Assembly: GCA_033239005.1 (NCBI GenBank)
Contig: BSQZ01000126.1
Span: forward strand, 907,501-971,500
Origin: Lamellibrachia satsuma
Lineage: Eukaryota; Annelida; Polychaeta; Sabellida; Siboglinidae
Reading direction: 5' to 3'
DNA: 64,000 nt
Below, one piece after another: positions 12,721-25,500 of this stretch (the stretch's first letter is position 1; every line of letters begins with the position of its first letter). The notes beneath the pieces were generated by a model that saw nothing but the letters and a program-made list of their open reading frames with translations, was not told the origin of the DNA and did not search any database. The position numbers were made by a program, and so were the translations under genes.

Positions 12721-13016
12721 GGTGTAAACAACACATTGTTGTCATCACTGTGTTGTTGGATGATATTTACCTTCTGTTTACTAGATAATCTAGTAAATCA
12801 GGAGGTAAGTAACATAATTGTTATCTAGTAGATGATACAATATTGTTGTGTTGTTTACAGGAGAGGCTGGTGAACAGCAGAGGAAATGTGTCTTCAGAAG
12901 CTAGTGTGATGATCACAGACAGAGTCTGGAAGCAGAAGGCATCACACTTGTGTAAAACACACCATTAGAGACTCGATGAAGACATTTACAATGCAAACTG
13001 ACAGCGGAGGCCCTAA

Positions 13017-13592
13017 CAAAGGTGGGTAGATCTATCGTAGTCACAGTAACTGTACTCAGTAATCCTAATCAATTTTTTATTAGTGATACTCGTACTCAAT
13101 TGGTCAAAAAGTCAAGTAATTGTTGTACATAGTTGATTACATTGCCAAAGTAATCATAATCTTGTCACAGCCACAACTACAGTTTTCTTGTGCATATGTT
13201 TGAGTTGCCCAGCTCCCAACTAAAATAGTTGCAAGCTTTTCTCTTCATTTTGCATGCAGAACTGTATTTTGATATTATGTTTGATTTTGTCTTGAAAAAC
13301 ATTGGTGACAATAATAACATGAATTTTTTTATTTATTTCATTATTTCGTATTTTTAATGCAATAATCAGTGTAATCATGATTACAGTAAAGTGCTTTGAG
13401 TTTGAACAATCCCAAGGACTGTATACCACACTATATAAGAACATACCTTTTGCCTTTAAATACAAAAGTAATTGTAAATTGTAATCAATTACACTCATTT
13501 CAAAGTAATCATTGTGCTTGAACTCATACATTTTAATAGTAATCCTATTCATAATTGATTACACTTGTGGTGTAATTGCTCCATCTCTGATG
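13017..13592. mobile_element. Possible hAT-like non-autonomous element
   Basis: The left end CAAAGGTGGGTAG and the inverted right end CAGAGATGGAGCA are similar, and the interior is rich in TAATCAATTAC-type words, as in many hAT MITEs. A SINE-tail-like segment (GCTTTGAGTTTG...ACACTATATAAGAAC, 13390-13445) sits inside. I do not see a clean target duplication. Confidence 0.35.
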
Positions 13593-15500
13593 ACAGTCTC
13601 ATCCAAGTTACTTCTGTAGTCTATAGGGGATAGACCACAGTAGAGAATGGCATTCTGAAAATTTTTCACAGCAACTGCCATCATCCCGTTGACATGCTGA
13701 CCAAGTTTCGTCAAAATCACATACCTCCAGCTCCAGACATGCGATGCCTGTAAATTTTGACAAAAATAGCCATGTATTCATGCGCCCATGTGGCCCATAG
13801 CAGAAAAATTCCTATAAATCCCTCTGTCTGTTAAACTCTAAAAAAATGCACTGTTTCACAGCCAATAACTTCTACAAACAAACCTGTGAATACACCTGCT
13901 CAATTGCACTTATGTCACATCATATGAATTGTTTAAATTCACATATCACAATTTAATATGCCCTACGTTGATGTGAAACAATAAACAGGAAGGTCAACTG
14001 TGGTCTTACCCATATACACCCTCTCGCTGTCTAAAGGACATGCCCAGACAGTGACGCATCACTGCAGTCTGCCTCCGTATCCATGCAGCTACTGATAACT
14101 TCCTTGCAAGTCATTTTGTTTAGAAGATGTCAAATATCTGGTTTCAGAGCAATACAGAAGCAATTGCAGTAATTGTGGAATGAATTGATAGCGGTGATGT
14201 CATATCTTTAGATTGGCATTCAACACTAGCTAATGTCTGATGTTATAATTTGTTTAATAATCTGTCCAACTCACCCGTGGCTGTGTCTTTGTCATCTGGT
14301 GTCCGCTAACACACTACAGCAGAACCCTATTTTAAGACCACCCACAACATTAAAGGGACATGGTCTTGGTATTAATTGGCTACATTTCACCTATATCATG
14401 ACTTAATATGGGCATTGAATGTTTGAAGGGTGGAAAGGACGCCGGGAGTGAGGGAGTTTTTAATGAGGGAGTTACGGAGCATGTAGGCAAGTGATTGATG
14501 CAGAGAGAAATGGTGGGAATGAGGGAAGTAGAAAAGGGGGTTTGAGTTTGTATTTACTTGCACCCAGAAAGTCAGTGTAGATTTCCCATGGATATCAGTG
14601 AGTTTACATTAAGACTAAGCCACAATGTAGACTTAGTGTTGAACCTTGAAGGCCGAACCACTTGACATGAGAGAGTGTCTGTTGATGATTCTGTGAGACC
14701 TGCTCAATATTGTTTGCACAGATGTTGACTACATACACAGCTATTTTTCTTATGTTATTCACAGTATTGGCGTGTTGACATATTTGGTTTTGAGTTTCAT
14801 TTCTGTGACGCCAGCTTGCACTTTTGTTGTCTTGCAAAAAATATTGTCTTAGCTAGAATTTGTCAGTCTTCTTCAGTGTCTCTACTTTCTGTGGCCTCTC
14901 TTGCTGATGCACATAATGTCCTTCAAATTTATTACAAATGAAGGTAAAAGTGATACCCCTAATGTTAACAAATCATAGGCTATAAACAATTGGTCAGTGT
15001 CTGTGAAGGAGGGTGTCAAGGGTGAAGTCGAATTCGATTTGTCGCATGCACTAGAACATGTTCTAATTTGTTGAATGCGACTTTTGCTACAGTCAGTGAA
15101 ATGATGTTTCGGTCTAAAGGTAAAATGTCTGACAGAAGCAAAATACAACGCAAGTATTCAGTTATTTCAGTCGATTCCATGTTCATGGAAAGTGGCATCA
15201 ACTGAATACCACCCAAGGGAGGTCTGGGATGCAGCGCCGTGCAAGTTGGCCATAACTATTGAGCAGTGCACTGAAGGAAATTTGGTACGTAGGTGTTTGT
15301 CGGAAATTTAAGTGGGGAACAGCTGTTTTATCGCCCATGTAAACACTTAGAACTCCAAGGTTTTCAGTTGTTTACTAGATGCACAAGCAATTATCTGTGG
15401 CACTGAGCGTAGTTATTTCAGTTTCAACATCATTATGATATGTTGTTTTATACGCCATATGGTGTCTTGCATTAGGTGGTTATAATAAATAATGATGTAC
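13593..15500. other. Non-coding, nothing recognised
   Basis: Only short frames. A word TTGTTGAATGCGAC near 15070 recurs at about 18675, suggesting a shared old repeat that I cannot name. Confidence 0.35.
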
Positions 15501-15504
15501 ATAT

Positions 15505-15795
15505 TGCACACAGGCCATTGCATTAGCATTGCCAGGCCAATGCCATTGCATTAGCATTGCCAGGCCAATGCCATTGCATTAGCATTGCTAGGCCAATGCC
15601 CTGACATTGGCATTGCCAGGCCCATGCCATGACATTGGCATTGCCAGGCCAATGCCCTGACATTGGCATTGTCAGGCCCATGCCATGACATTGGCATTGC
15701 AGGCCAATGCCCTGACATTGGCATTGTCAGGCCCATGCCATGACATTGGGCTATTGCCATGCCCATGCCAAAACATTGGGCCATTGCCATGGGAC
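15505..15795. repeat. Minisatellite of CATTGGCATTG / GGCCAATGCC words, ~27 bp
   Basis: About ten imperfect units such as GCCAGGCCAATGCCCTGACA followed by TTGGCATT. GCCAATG and CATTGGC alternate, so the array is rich in short inverted repeats. Confidence 0.9.
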
Positions 15796-16320
15796 ATTGC
15801 TTCCCAAACGAAACATCACAATCGGGGCACACTAGTTTATTCAGAATTTGGCCGAGTATATGGCATAAACTAATTATATATTATTGTTCTAATTTACGCA
15901 CAGTTGTTCATGAATTGATTATGTAACATTACTGAAATATTCTGGAAACAATTTATAGTACCAGGATATATAGGCCATACATTTCAAAACAAAACTGATT
16001 TATCGTGCATCATAATTAATGTAAATATACATGCACACATTGACTAATCCAATAATTAATCATTGAATTTATGTAATAGATAAAAGTGTGAAAATAATTC
16101 ACAAAAAGTGGATTATCTGACCTTTATAATTTAAGGCAAAATATTGATGATCGAATGCGTTTATTAAAAGATTTTACATAATTTGTAGCAAACATACAAC
16201 TTGCACCACAATGGGTGATGAGTTGCATAAAATTCTAAAACTGTTGTTATATGCAACAGTAATTCCTTTCAGACTCTGTTGTTTTAATTATACCAAAGAC
16301 TTGAGGTGTAAATTGCACCA
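15796..16320. other. AT-rich, nothing recognised
   Basis: No gene or repeat identified. Confidence 0.35.
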
Positions 16321-17060
16321 CAGGACGAATTAAATAAAGTTATTTTTTCTGGCTAAAACATTTGCCTGAGCATAAATATATGGCAATATCATCATTATTG
16401 TCAGTAAGATTACTGTTGTTTGTATGACCAAGGTATTTACATTTCTCAGTGTGACGTAGTAAATGGGTATTAATAGTTGCAGGGTGAATATTTTTGTTGT
16501 CCTGAAGTTTGTTATCAATAACCATATACAGTGTAGTGTGATCTGTTAGTAAATTATATCAAACATATTGCCATACTCGGCACAACAATCAGTGAGTTTC
16601 CCCAAACCAGAAACATTACAAGAAAAAAGTTATTAGCATACGATATGGTGCTTGCAACCAACATGTAATTTATTCAGATTGACACTTAAGTCATCCGTGT
16701 ACACACTAAAAAGATGGGGAGAAACGTTTTCACCATCTGACGTTGAATTTCTTAGTGTTGTGACTAGTTATAGAGAATTCTCAAAATAAAATAAGGACAG
16801 CCATGGTCAATTACTTTAGTGACATAAATAGATGAGCCATTCGCTATATCTTGTCAAAAGCCTTCTTATAAAAAGTATTTCAGTTGAGTGATGCTTTGAA
16901 AATCCAATTTGGTTAACACATGTAGTTAAAAAAGTGGAAACACTGGATAATATTAAATGTTAAGATAATTAACTAGCAACTGATGCAAGAGCAAGGGGTC
17001 TAGAAGTGTTGCTATCAGACAGATCACCTGCTTTATTTTTAATTGTGAGTTTGTCTGTAC
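16320..17060 (-). pseudogene. LINE reverse transcriptase remnant, second family
   Basis: The - strand, with frame shifts, reads FSVYTDDLSVNLNKLHVGCK, then GLGKLTDCCAEYGNMFDII, then HLLRHTEKCKYLGHTNNSNL, then IYAQANVLARKN. These are the reverse transcriptase palm and following region of non-LTR elements of the type with YLGHIINN..LYARAN. The YADD box is destroyed by stops. It is distinct from the CR1-type copies. Confidence 0.75.
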
Positions 17061-18755
17061 TTTATCTTGAATTTCCTTTATGTTAACAATCATTTGATCA
17101 TTGAACTGCACACTGCTGATGGATGCACACTGTCTGTTTCAGCACCTGTGCATCCCACTAGAATCACAGCTAGAAGACCTTTCAATGATTAATTGGAATG
17201 AAGCCTGTTGTTGCAGCACCAAGTCCAAGTCCAAGTACACGCATGGATGCTTCCACTGCTGTTCTGCCTTTTCCCAATTCATATGAAGTCATTTAACTAG
17301 TTATAAGACTCAGCACATGTTTTCAATTGTTGTGTAGTGTCACTGACAGCGCACAATGTATTGGCATTGCACTACTATTAAATAATCTGTATTTTATAGA
17401 TGGAATCAGATTATTGACACTATATTATATATAAAATCTATTCAGCGTCTTGTAGAATGGTATATTCCTCTCCTCTGCTAATCCTTGTTATCATGTTTAG
17501 TATTAGTATGTGGATGTTGTCAATGCATTAAGTATATTTGTTAAGCAGTTCACTGTAGACCAAGCTTATGATGATTGTGTAAACTTATTGAAAGTCGATC
17601 GGGGTTGACATGCAGCCATGACATATGTAAATAAATTATTCTTGTACTTGTTCATATCATGTGGTTGTTTGGAGGTGTCCACTGCAGATGCAGTGACTGT
17701 TCTTTTATTTTAGTGACTAGATTACACACATTGCAAAGTACATAGAGTTATCACACAATCTACACAAATACCCCAATAATATGCAAATGAAATAATTGGT
17801 TCCTATTAACCACTATGCACAGTAGTTAAACATATGTCACACCTTTATATAATCCTTCAGCAAAATTAACAGTTACTTGCTGCACACATCTCCAGGATTA
17901 GTTTCGACAATGCAGATACAGAGACTCGATATATAAACTCCAAAGACTGGTAACTGTCACCTGAACTTGTGTTCAGCAGACTTGGGGTCAGCTACACTAT
18001 AATTGGACTTGAAACGCCAATTTCAGAATTGGAATTGGTGTTTTGTTTTTAAAAGTAATTGGAATTTGTGAAAATGTAACTGGTGTTTCAAATTACTTTT
18101 TCAGTTACGTCGTAACTTTAATTCAAAAGATGTGCAACAAATAATCAATAAAATATAACAAGCTGCATATATCATATTATTTGTTTGCCGTTATGTACCA
18201 TAATATGCAGAAATTAAGTAAAGCTGCTCTAAAATAGATGCTTTTATTTTGATTAGGTATTGACATTGTTGTGGTGGTATTGGTAATTGGTATTGGCATA
18301 ATGTAATTGACCCAAGTCTGATCACCAGGTATGCACAAATAACCCAGTATGCAAATTAAATATACTTGGTCTCTACTAAACACAATGCTCGATAATTTAC
18401 AATAATAGTCAATATTTCACACCTTTATACAATCCTTTAGTTAATAATAACCTGCCACATAGGTCCAGTAACAGTTGCAACAGGTACAGACACTCTCTAT
18501 AGTAACTCCAAAGATAGAGTAACCTGAATTTCTAAAATACCTGCAAAATCAACAAATGTTTCAATGGAAAAAATCTGAATCCACTTGCATCATATCTAAA
18601 TAATTCGGTGAGCAAATTATTGCTGCCTTCCAGTAAAGTCGCACTGTATAAAGACATCGTTCAACTGGTCGACTTTGTTGAATGCGATTCGCATGTGACT
18701 AAATTGATCAGAAGTCGCACCGTGTAAAGGCACCTTTTCTGACATTGTTTGCGGT
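17061..18755. other. Non-coding, nothing recognised
   Basis: No RasGRP upstream exon could be identified here. Words GTCGCACTGTATAAAGAC and GTCGCACCGTGTAAAGGC recur at 18638 and 18713, suggesting a small MITE. Confidence 0.35.
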
Positions 18756-18759
18756 TTAG

Positions 18760-19330
18760 TAGATGAGGCTCTGGAGGGGTGTGACAAGTATTTAACTGAC
18801 ATCGTTTGTGAATTAGGGTCTGGAGGGGCACGACAAGCCTCTAATTGACATTAGTTGTGTATCAGTGAATGAGGGTCTGGAGGGGCGTGACAAGTCTCTA
18901 ACTGACATTGTTTGTGATTCATTGAATGGGGGTCTGGAGAGGTGTGACAAGTCTCTAACTGACATTATTTGTGTATCAGTGAATGAGGGTCTGGAGGGGC
19001 ATGACAAGTCTCTAACTGACATTGTTTGTGTTTCAGTGAATGAGGGTCTGGAGGGGCATGACAAGTCTCTAACTGACATTGTTTATGTATTCAGCGAATG
19101 AGGTTCTGGAGGGGCATGGCAAGTCTCTAACTGACATTGTTTGGGTTTTAGGGAATAAAGGTCTGGAGGGGCATGACAAGTCTCTAATTGACATTGTTTG
19201 TGTTTTCAGTGAATGAGGATCTGGAGGGGTGTGACAAGTCTCTAACTGACATTGTTTGTGTATTCAGTGAATGAGGGTCTGGAGGGGTGTGACAAGTCTC
19301 TAACTGACATTGTTTGTGTATTCAGTGAAT
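18760..19330 (+). repeat. 57-58 bp minisatellite carrying acceptor + exon start
   Basis: About ten units of CTCTAACTGACATTGTTTGT, GTATTCAG and TGAATGAGGGTCTGGAGGGG. The last unit is the functional acceptor and first ~40 bases of RasGRP exon 1. Each unit therefore repeats an intron end and an exon start. Confidence 0.95.
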
Positions 19331-19508
19331 GAGGGTCTGGAGGGGCGTGACAAGTTTGTGAGTCAGACATCTATGCCTGAAGGCAAGGAGCTTCAGTATA
19401 TTCTCAGCCATGTTGGCTTTGTGGAAGAGGAGAAGATGCTGGTGCCAGGGGTGAAAGTAAGGGCGGCATCCGTCGAGAAACTGGCTTCCCTTGCAGTTGA
19501 CTGCTTTG
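19326..19508 (+). CDS. RASGRP: RasGRP exon 1 in window (N-terminal REM region)
   Basis: The acceptor TATTCAG lies just before 19326 and the donor GTGAGT follows 19508, leaving one base of a split codon. The frame reads through a Met at 19373 (MPEGKELQ) into [19 protein letters not shown], which aligns with the start of the REM region in vertebrate RasGRPs (a hydrophobic helix beginning with a small-residue/Glu-Lys-Leu pattern). The frame is also open upstream of the Met, so either this Met is the start or another coding exon precedes it outside what I can recognise. The first ~40 bases of the exon are also the unit of the minisatellite immediately upstream. Confidence 0.8.
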
Positions 19509-22500
19509 GTGAGTAAACCTGCTCTCAACGCACATATGAAAATAATGTTTTCTTCAAAATCTGAAGAAACTTTTGTGCAAGAGATCAATGTTCTAAATCT
19601 AGCAGTTATTTTATCGATTGAGTACAAAACAAATCATGTACAGAAGTTATTACAGTTGTTACAATTACACAACAGATGCCCTTTGTGAGTGACAATCATA
19701 AAAATGGCGCCACAAAATCTGCTGCGTACTTACAACGTAAAAACAGACGGAAAACTGCAAACTCTGGAATTATACTTGTGATATTGTCAGTTAATATGTA
19801 CGTACCCCTATCATCATTCAACACGATGACAATGTCTACGAAAAGAATTTATTTCAGTGCGAACACAAGCATAAAATTGCAACAATCAAACACGATTAAG
19901 ATTTCAACTGTTCTAATGATAGTCTTTAGATGGCGCCATTTTGACATGCACTCAAACTAGTAAGGAAAGAATCCGCTGGGCTGTCACTTTCAAGCATCAT
20001 AAACCGATGGAGCTATAGGGGGATCTCACACTGAAATGGTTAACTTTCCTTTGGTGATTATTATGAATAGTTGCATACAATTTTGTCCAATAAAAATTAA
20101 ATATGTAATTTTGTTTACATCAGTAGTGACAGACATGTTGCATTAGTCATGGGACTAGTGTTCCATGTTAAAATTTGTCTCACAAACCTGTTTATGCCTT
20201 ATTTTTCTTTCAAAAAGTAATCTTTCTCAGTTGTTTATGCTCCCAAGGGTTGATATATTCAACTAGTGATGTCTCTAAACGTGAGATCCAGCAAGGTTTC
20301 AAAAAGTGCTGATTTTTAGCGTCTACCGATATTGACTACGTTGCCAATACATGTCCTGTCTGTTGTTTAGACATTGGCGGAGTAAACAACGAGAAGACGG
20401 AACTGCCGCGCATTCTTTTCCTCATGCATCAATGGTTCATCTCCTCTGAGGATCTTGCAACAATCTTCCTCGACATGTATCCTTCATTCACATCTCATGC
20501 TTGATGTGTTCATACTTGAAATCTTCACACTTGATATGTTCATGTTTGATGGAGTCATGTTTGATGCGTTCATGTTTGATGCATTCATGTTTGATTGTTC
20601 ACGCTTGATGTGATCATGTTTGATGTGATCACACTTGATATGTTCACACTTGATGTGTTCACTCTTGGCATATTCATGTTTGGCATGTTCATGCTTGACG
20701 TGTTCACGTTTGTCATGTTCATGCTTGGCGTGTTCACGCTTGACATGTTCATGCTTGACATGTTCGTGTTTTATGTGTTCACAGTGGTCAGTGGTTTCCA
20801 TAGGTGCCAAACCTAATTGGTACATGTCCAGTAACAAATATCCATAAGATCCACAAACTTTATATTGATACAGTCGCGCCTTGTTATAACGTGCCCCGTT
20901 ATTACGCGGATTCGGATATAACGCGGTCGGTCGTGGACCCCGATTTTCTGCCACCAGGGGTGAAATGGTTGGGCTGCCGTGTTTTGCCAGCCTACGCTTC
21001 GGCCGGGCGACTTGTTAATTGCAATGGTGATTCACACAAATGCGCTGCATGTGAGTAAAACATTCAGTGGTAATTTAGACATCAGAGACACACCAGCCAA
21101 TTCGCTCCTGCACCTTTCAATCGATTGAAAACATTGAAGTTTAATCCGTTTATTCTACGTAACAGGCAGCAAGAGCGAGTTGATTTCAGGCGGCAAGATT
21201 AAACCATTCTTACTGAATGCCAATACATGAAAACAACTCACAGTGCATTGAAATAAAAGTTGAGTAAAATAGTGTTAAATGCAATTGAGCAGGCAACAGC
21301 AATATAAAACTCGGGTGAAACAACAACGAAGTATCATTAGCCTTCCGTTAGTCGGTTACATCACAAATATTGTTCTCGAATCTTCGCTGTGCTAAAACGC
21401 GAGGCGTACACGGTACGCGAAAAGTTAGATTTGGTCATCCGGATACGAAATGGTGAATTGCAATGCAAAGTGTCTCGGGAGATGCGTGTTCCCGAATCGA
21501 CGCTTGGGATATGGCTAAAGGATGAAGTGAAGCTATGAGAATTTTTGATCAACGTTTAAACGTGTAAGCTCGTATGCACGTGTTCTGCTGCTCATCTCCT
21601 AGTTATTGTTTTCGATGAGCATTACTCAGTGACGCGTCATACAGTCAGTCCATCATAACAGATTATAGTCAATTTGTATTCCGCAATTCTACACAGGTGT
21701 ATTTTATTCTGTTAAAATTTTTGACATTTTTAACTTGATACACCACATATTGACCTTAATATTCTACTCTAAATAAACTTTATATACCGTGCTGCACAAC
21801 AGGGCTTCCTCGCAGTGGCGGCGATCAGTCAGTCCATCGTAACAGATTATTTGTATTCCATAATTCCACACACATGTATTTTATTCAGTTCAACATTCGA
21901 TAAAGTATGACATTTTAAAATTGATACAACACACATTAACGTTAATATTCTACTCTAAATAAGCTTTATAAATCGTGCCGGATAACAGGGCTTCCTCACG
22001 GCGGCGGGGATCAGTGGCGGTGTGGCGTGTTAATTGCTGTTTGTGGTACCCCTGGTGGCAGATACGGGAACACCTAACACGCCTCGCTTACAATGCGGAT
22101 TAGCTAACTGCACACAGCTAAAATATCCACGAGAGTTGGTTTTTGGACATGTTTTGATCTGTTATTTTGCTGACATTTTACAAACATGGGCCGTATCCTG
22201 TGTTACAAAAACCTTGCAAGAATGGCACTTATGACTTTCATGGTCTATAGTCTTCATAATGTTCACTTCCCAATCACCACACAAGTTATATACTCCATGG
22301 TCCTTACTTGTCAACTGTCACATGGTGATGTTGTAACCTCCTCCCAATAAACAGTAACATTTACAAAAAGAAAACAATATTCATTTGGAATTTCACAATG
22401 AAACTAAAGGTGGTGGACCACAGTAGTCATGCACAAAGTAACATATTAGTATCTCAGGTAAAATGTCTTGCGTAATTGTGTACTTCTTTGTATTAAAAAC

Positions 22501-25500
22501 AACATTCTTGTCACATATGCTGGTTTACTTGATGCTGTATGTGACACTACTTAACTGTGTATCAGCTGTGACTCATGTCATGACTGTGTTAGTGCGTGCA
22601 CAGAGTCGCCATGCATGCATATCAACAGTGGATGCCCTCGCCATGCCTACAAGGCCAGAGTGTGTCAAGCCATCAGGTAAGACGTGTCACATTTCAGCAG
22701 TGTGTCATAGTTAGGTGAGACATCAAATGTCAGCAAAGTGTGTCATGGAATCAGGTAAGACATGTCATATGTCAGCAAAATGTGTCATAGTCATGTGAAA
22801 CATGTCATATTTCAGCAATGTGCGTCATGAAGCCAGGTAAGATATGTGTCAGCATTGTGTCATGAAGTCAGGCAAGACATGTCACATGTCAGCAGTGTGT
22901 GTCATGAAGTCAGGTAAGATGTCATGTCTAAATGTCATTTTCAAAGTTTGTCATGAAGTCAGGTAAGACATGACATGTCAGCAAAGTGTGTCATGAAGTC
23001 AGGTAAGACATGTTGCTTGTCAACAAAGTGTATCATGAAGTCAGGTAAGCTATGTGACATGTCAGCAAAGTGTGTCATAAGGACACGCTTTTTTGGGTAG
23101 AAGAATATTCCTTCACATTCTTGTAATTTAGAATTTACACGTGTGCCGTAGTGAAAGGTACAAAGGTAGTAGAACTGTTAAATTAAACATTTTGAAGATG
23201 TGAATATTCTGTTACTGCTCACAAATGTTTAATTACAGATTTTTCTGTTGACATTAGATTTTGGATCGATACGTTTCCTGTTCACTTTGATCTCAACCCG
23301 AAGTTGTTAGAAGCCGTGTCCAAGTTTAAAGATGTTATTATGAAGCAGGATGATAATGAGGCGCTTACACAACTCGTTGACATCTCAAAAATGTGAGTTT
23401 TTAATAGGCTGGCTCAGATTTCTGGTGCCTATAAAAAATATAAAATATTTTTTTATTTGTCAAGTCACTGTGTACATAATGTTTTAGATGTTTGTTATCT
23501 GACCTAATATTTGCTGCATTGTAAACACATCAAACATTTCATTAATGATTACATGTGTTGTACGACTTACTTCTTATGTAATGGAAAATAGTACTATGGT
23601 TTTAAAAATTGCATTTCCATCTTAAGGTAGCTGGGGCGGCTAATGTGTCAGTTGATTTTTTTCCTCATAACATACAAGGAAATATTGAACTGAACGTTGA
23701 CACCACAAATAATCACCCGGCACTAATGTCGTATTTTGCTAATCCATCCTTAAAAAAACAGTCCTTTTGGAATTCCCCTGACTTCTTAGAACTACTGACG
23801 ATGTTTCCATAGTTGAACTTGGAACCAGCTTTATTCATTCGCCATTAATGGCGGAACATATCATCTGGTTACTATGATTCCAGTAAACATCAGTATTATA
23901 TCTACCTAACTAAATCATACCTTAGACCAGCAAATATCAGCACTATCGTAGTTTATTGTGCCTTTGAAGCTGTAACGGAAACTGGGAAATAGATGTGACC
24001 TGCTAGCCCCACAGATAACGGGCCAGTCAAAATGATCATAAACACGCCCTGTTGTGCATTTGTCAGATGGCTGGCATAACCTGAAACCTGATATCATAGA
24101 TGACAACACTTTGCAAATAGAGATTCAAGTGCCATTGTGGCATCAAATTAAGGGACATGTCAATATTAGAAATGGCCATTATGTTTTATCAACATTACGT
24201 AAAACGCCAGTGAAAAAATTCACATTTCAAGCATGATACGTATATCTATAGACAACCAAGAAATGCTGTTTAATGTTCTTTTTTAGAAAAACTACAACAT
24301 TTACTAAGCTGCAATTTGGCGTATGGATGCGTCTTAAATGTAGGCAAAAGTACATGAATTTGAATTACAATTGGTGAAGCGTTTGTGTCGAAAATACACT
24401 GCCACTTTAGGCTGTCATTCAACTTTTTGCAAACTTATTCATGCTGGTGTAGCACACTTAATTCGTTTATGTTAACCAACATTTTTCGTACAGTTATGCA
24501 TTTTGTGGCTATTTTTTTCATATTTACAAGAATGTTTTAAAAATCTTGTAACATTACCAAATAAATAAAATAACTACAATCTATCAAGAAATGGTTAATT
24601 TATCTTAAAAACTTCTACTGAAACTACTCAATTCAGTACGAGCATAAAATAGCTGCCCCAGCTACCTTAAATCCTTGCCAATACCTGGCTCTGGTAATGA
24701 TTTTGTTTGTTGGTCAGCACATCATATTCATTGTCTGACTACCCAGACATATTGATGTCTATAGATGTTATTTTTTATTTATAGTTTTTTATGTATACAG
24801 TTACTGTGGTCAAAATAAATGATTCTGAATTCTGAGTTTATTTTCGCTGTCGGCTTTGTCCATGTAATAGTATTTATCTCCCGAGATGTTAAAGTGTGGT
24901 CTGTGTGAACAGTCCGTCCTACGACTGGATGAGGAACATGTCGGTGCGACACTCCTCTACAAGACATTCCACAAGAAAGGTGTCCCTCGTCTTCAACAAC
25001 CTGCAGCCGAGCGAACTTGCCGAACAATTTACATTCCTCGAATACAAGGCATTTAGGAGAATTACAGTGAGTTGTCACTCATATGTGCTTATAGTTTTAG
25101 TCTTTTTTGAAAGTCTTGTAGTGAGCCACCTAATAATTTACATTCCTCAAATACAAAGCATTTAGCAGAATGACTGTGCGTTGTACTGCTATCTTTAGTA
25201 TTATTTTATTTGACCCCCATTGCCAGAGGAGAGACATGAAAACACACATAGTTTCCTATATAAAAGGCACAATAAAATAGAGCACAACTGGTGAGTGGAC
25301 ATGATTTACACATTAGTACCCGATAAAATAGAGCACAACTGGTGAGTGGACATGATTACACATTAGTACCCGATAAAATAGAGCACAACTGGTGAGTGGA
25401 CATGATTACACATTAGTACCCGATAAAATAGAGCACAACTGGCGAGTAGACAGGATTTACACATTAGCACCTGATAAAAAAAGTTGTACTTCTTTGGATG

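Noticed and set aside
12725..12965. Possible small exon (GAGAGGCTGGTGAACAGCAG after TTGTTTACAG)
   Set aside because: A decent acceptor-like site but only a short frame with no homology or donor I trust.
14320..14400. Possible Tigger-like end (CAGCAGAACCCTATTTTAAG)
   Set aside because: No inverted partner or target duplication found nearby.
18635..18740. Possible MITE with GTCGCAC..TGTAAAG ends
   Set aside because: The two words are in direct rather than inverted orientation, so they are not a TIR pair.
20484..20954. Antisense His/Lys/Glu-rich 156-residue frame
   Set aside because: 15 bp repeat artefact overlapping the RasGRP exon 2 donor region and the pogo-like end.
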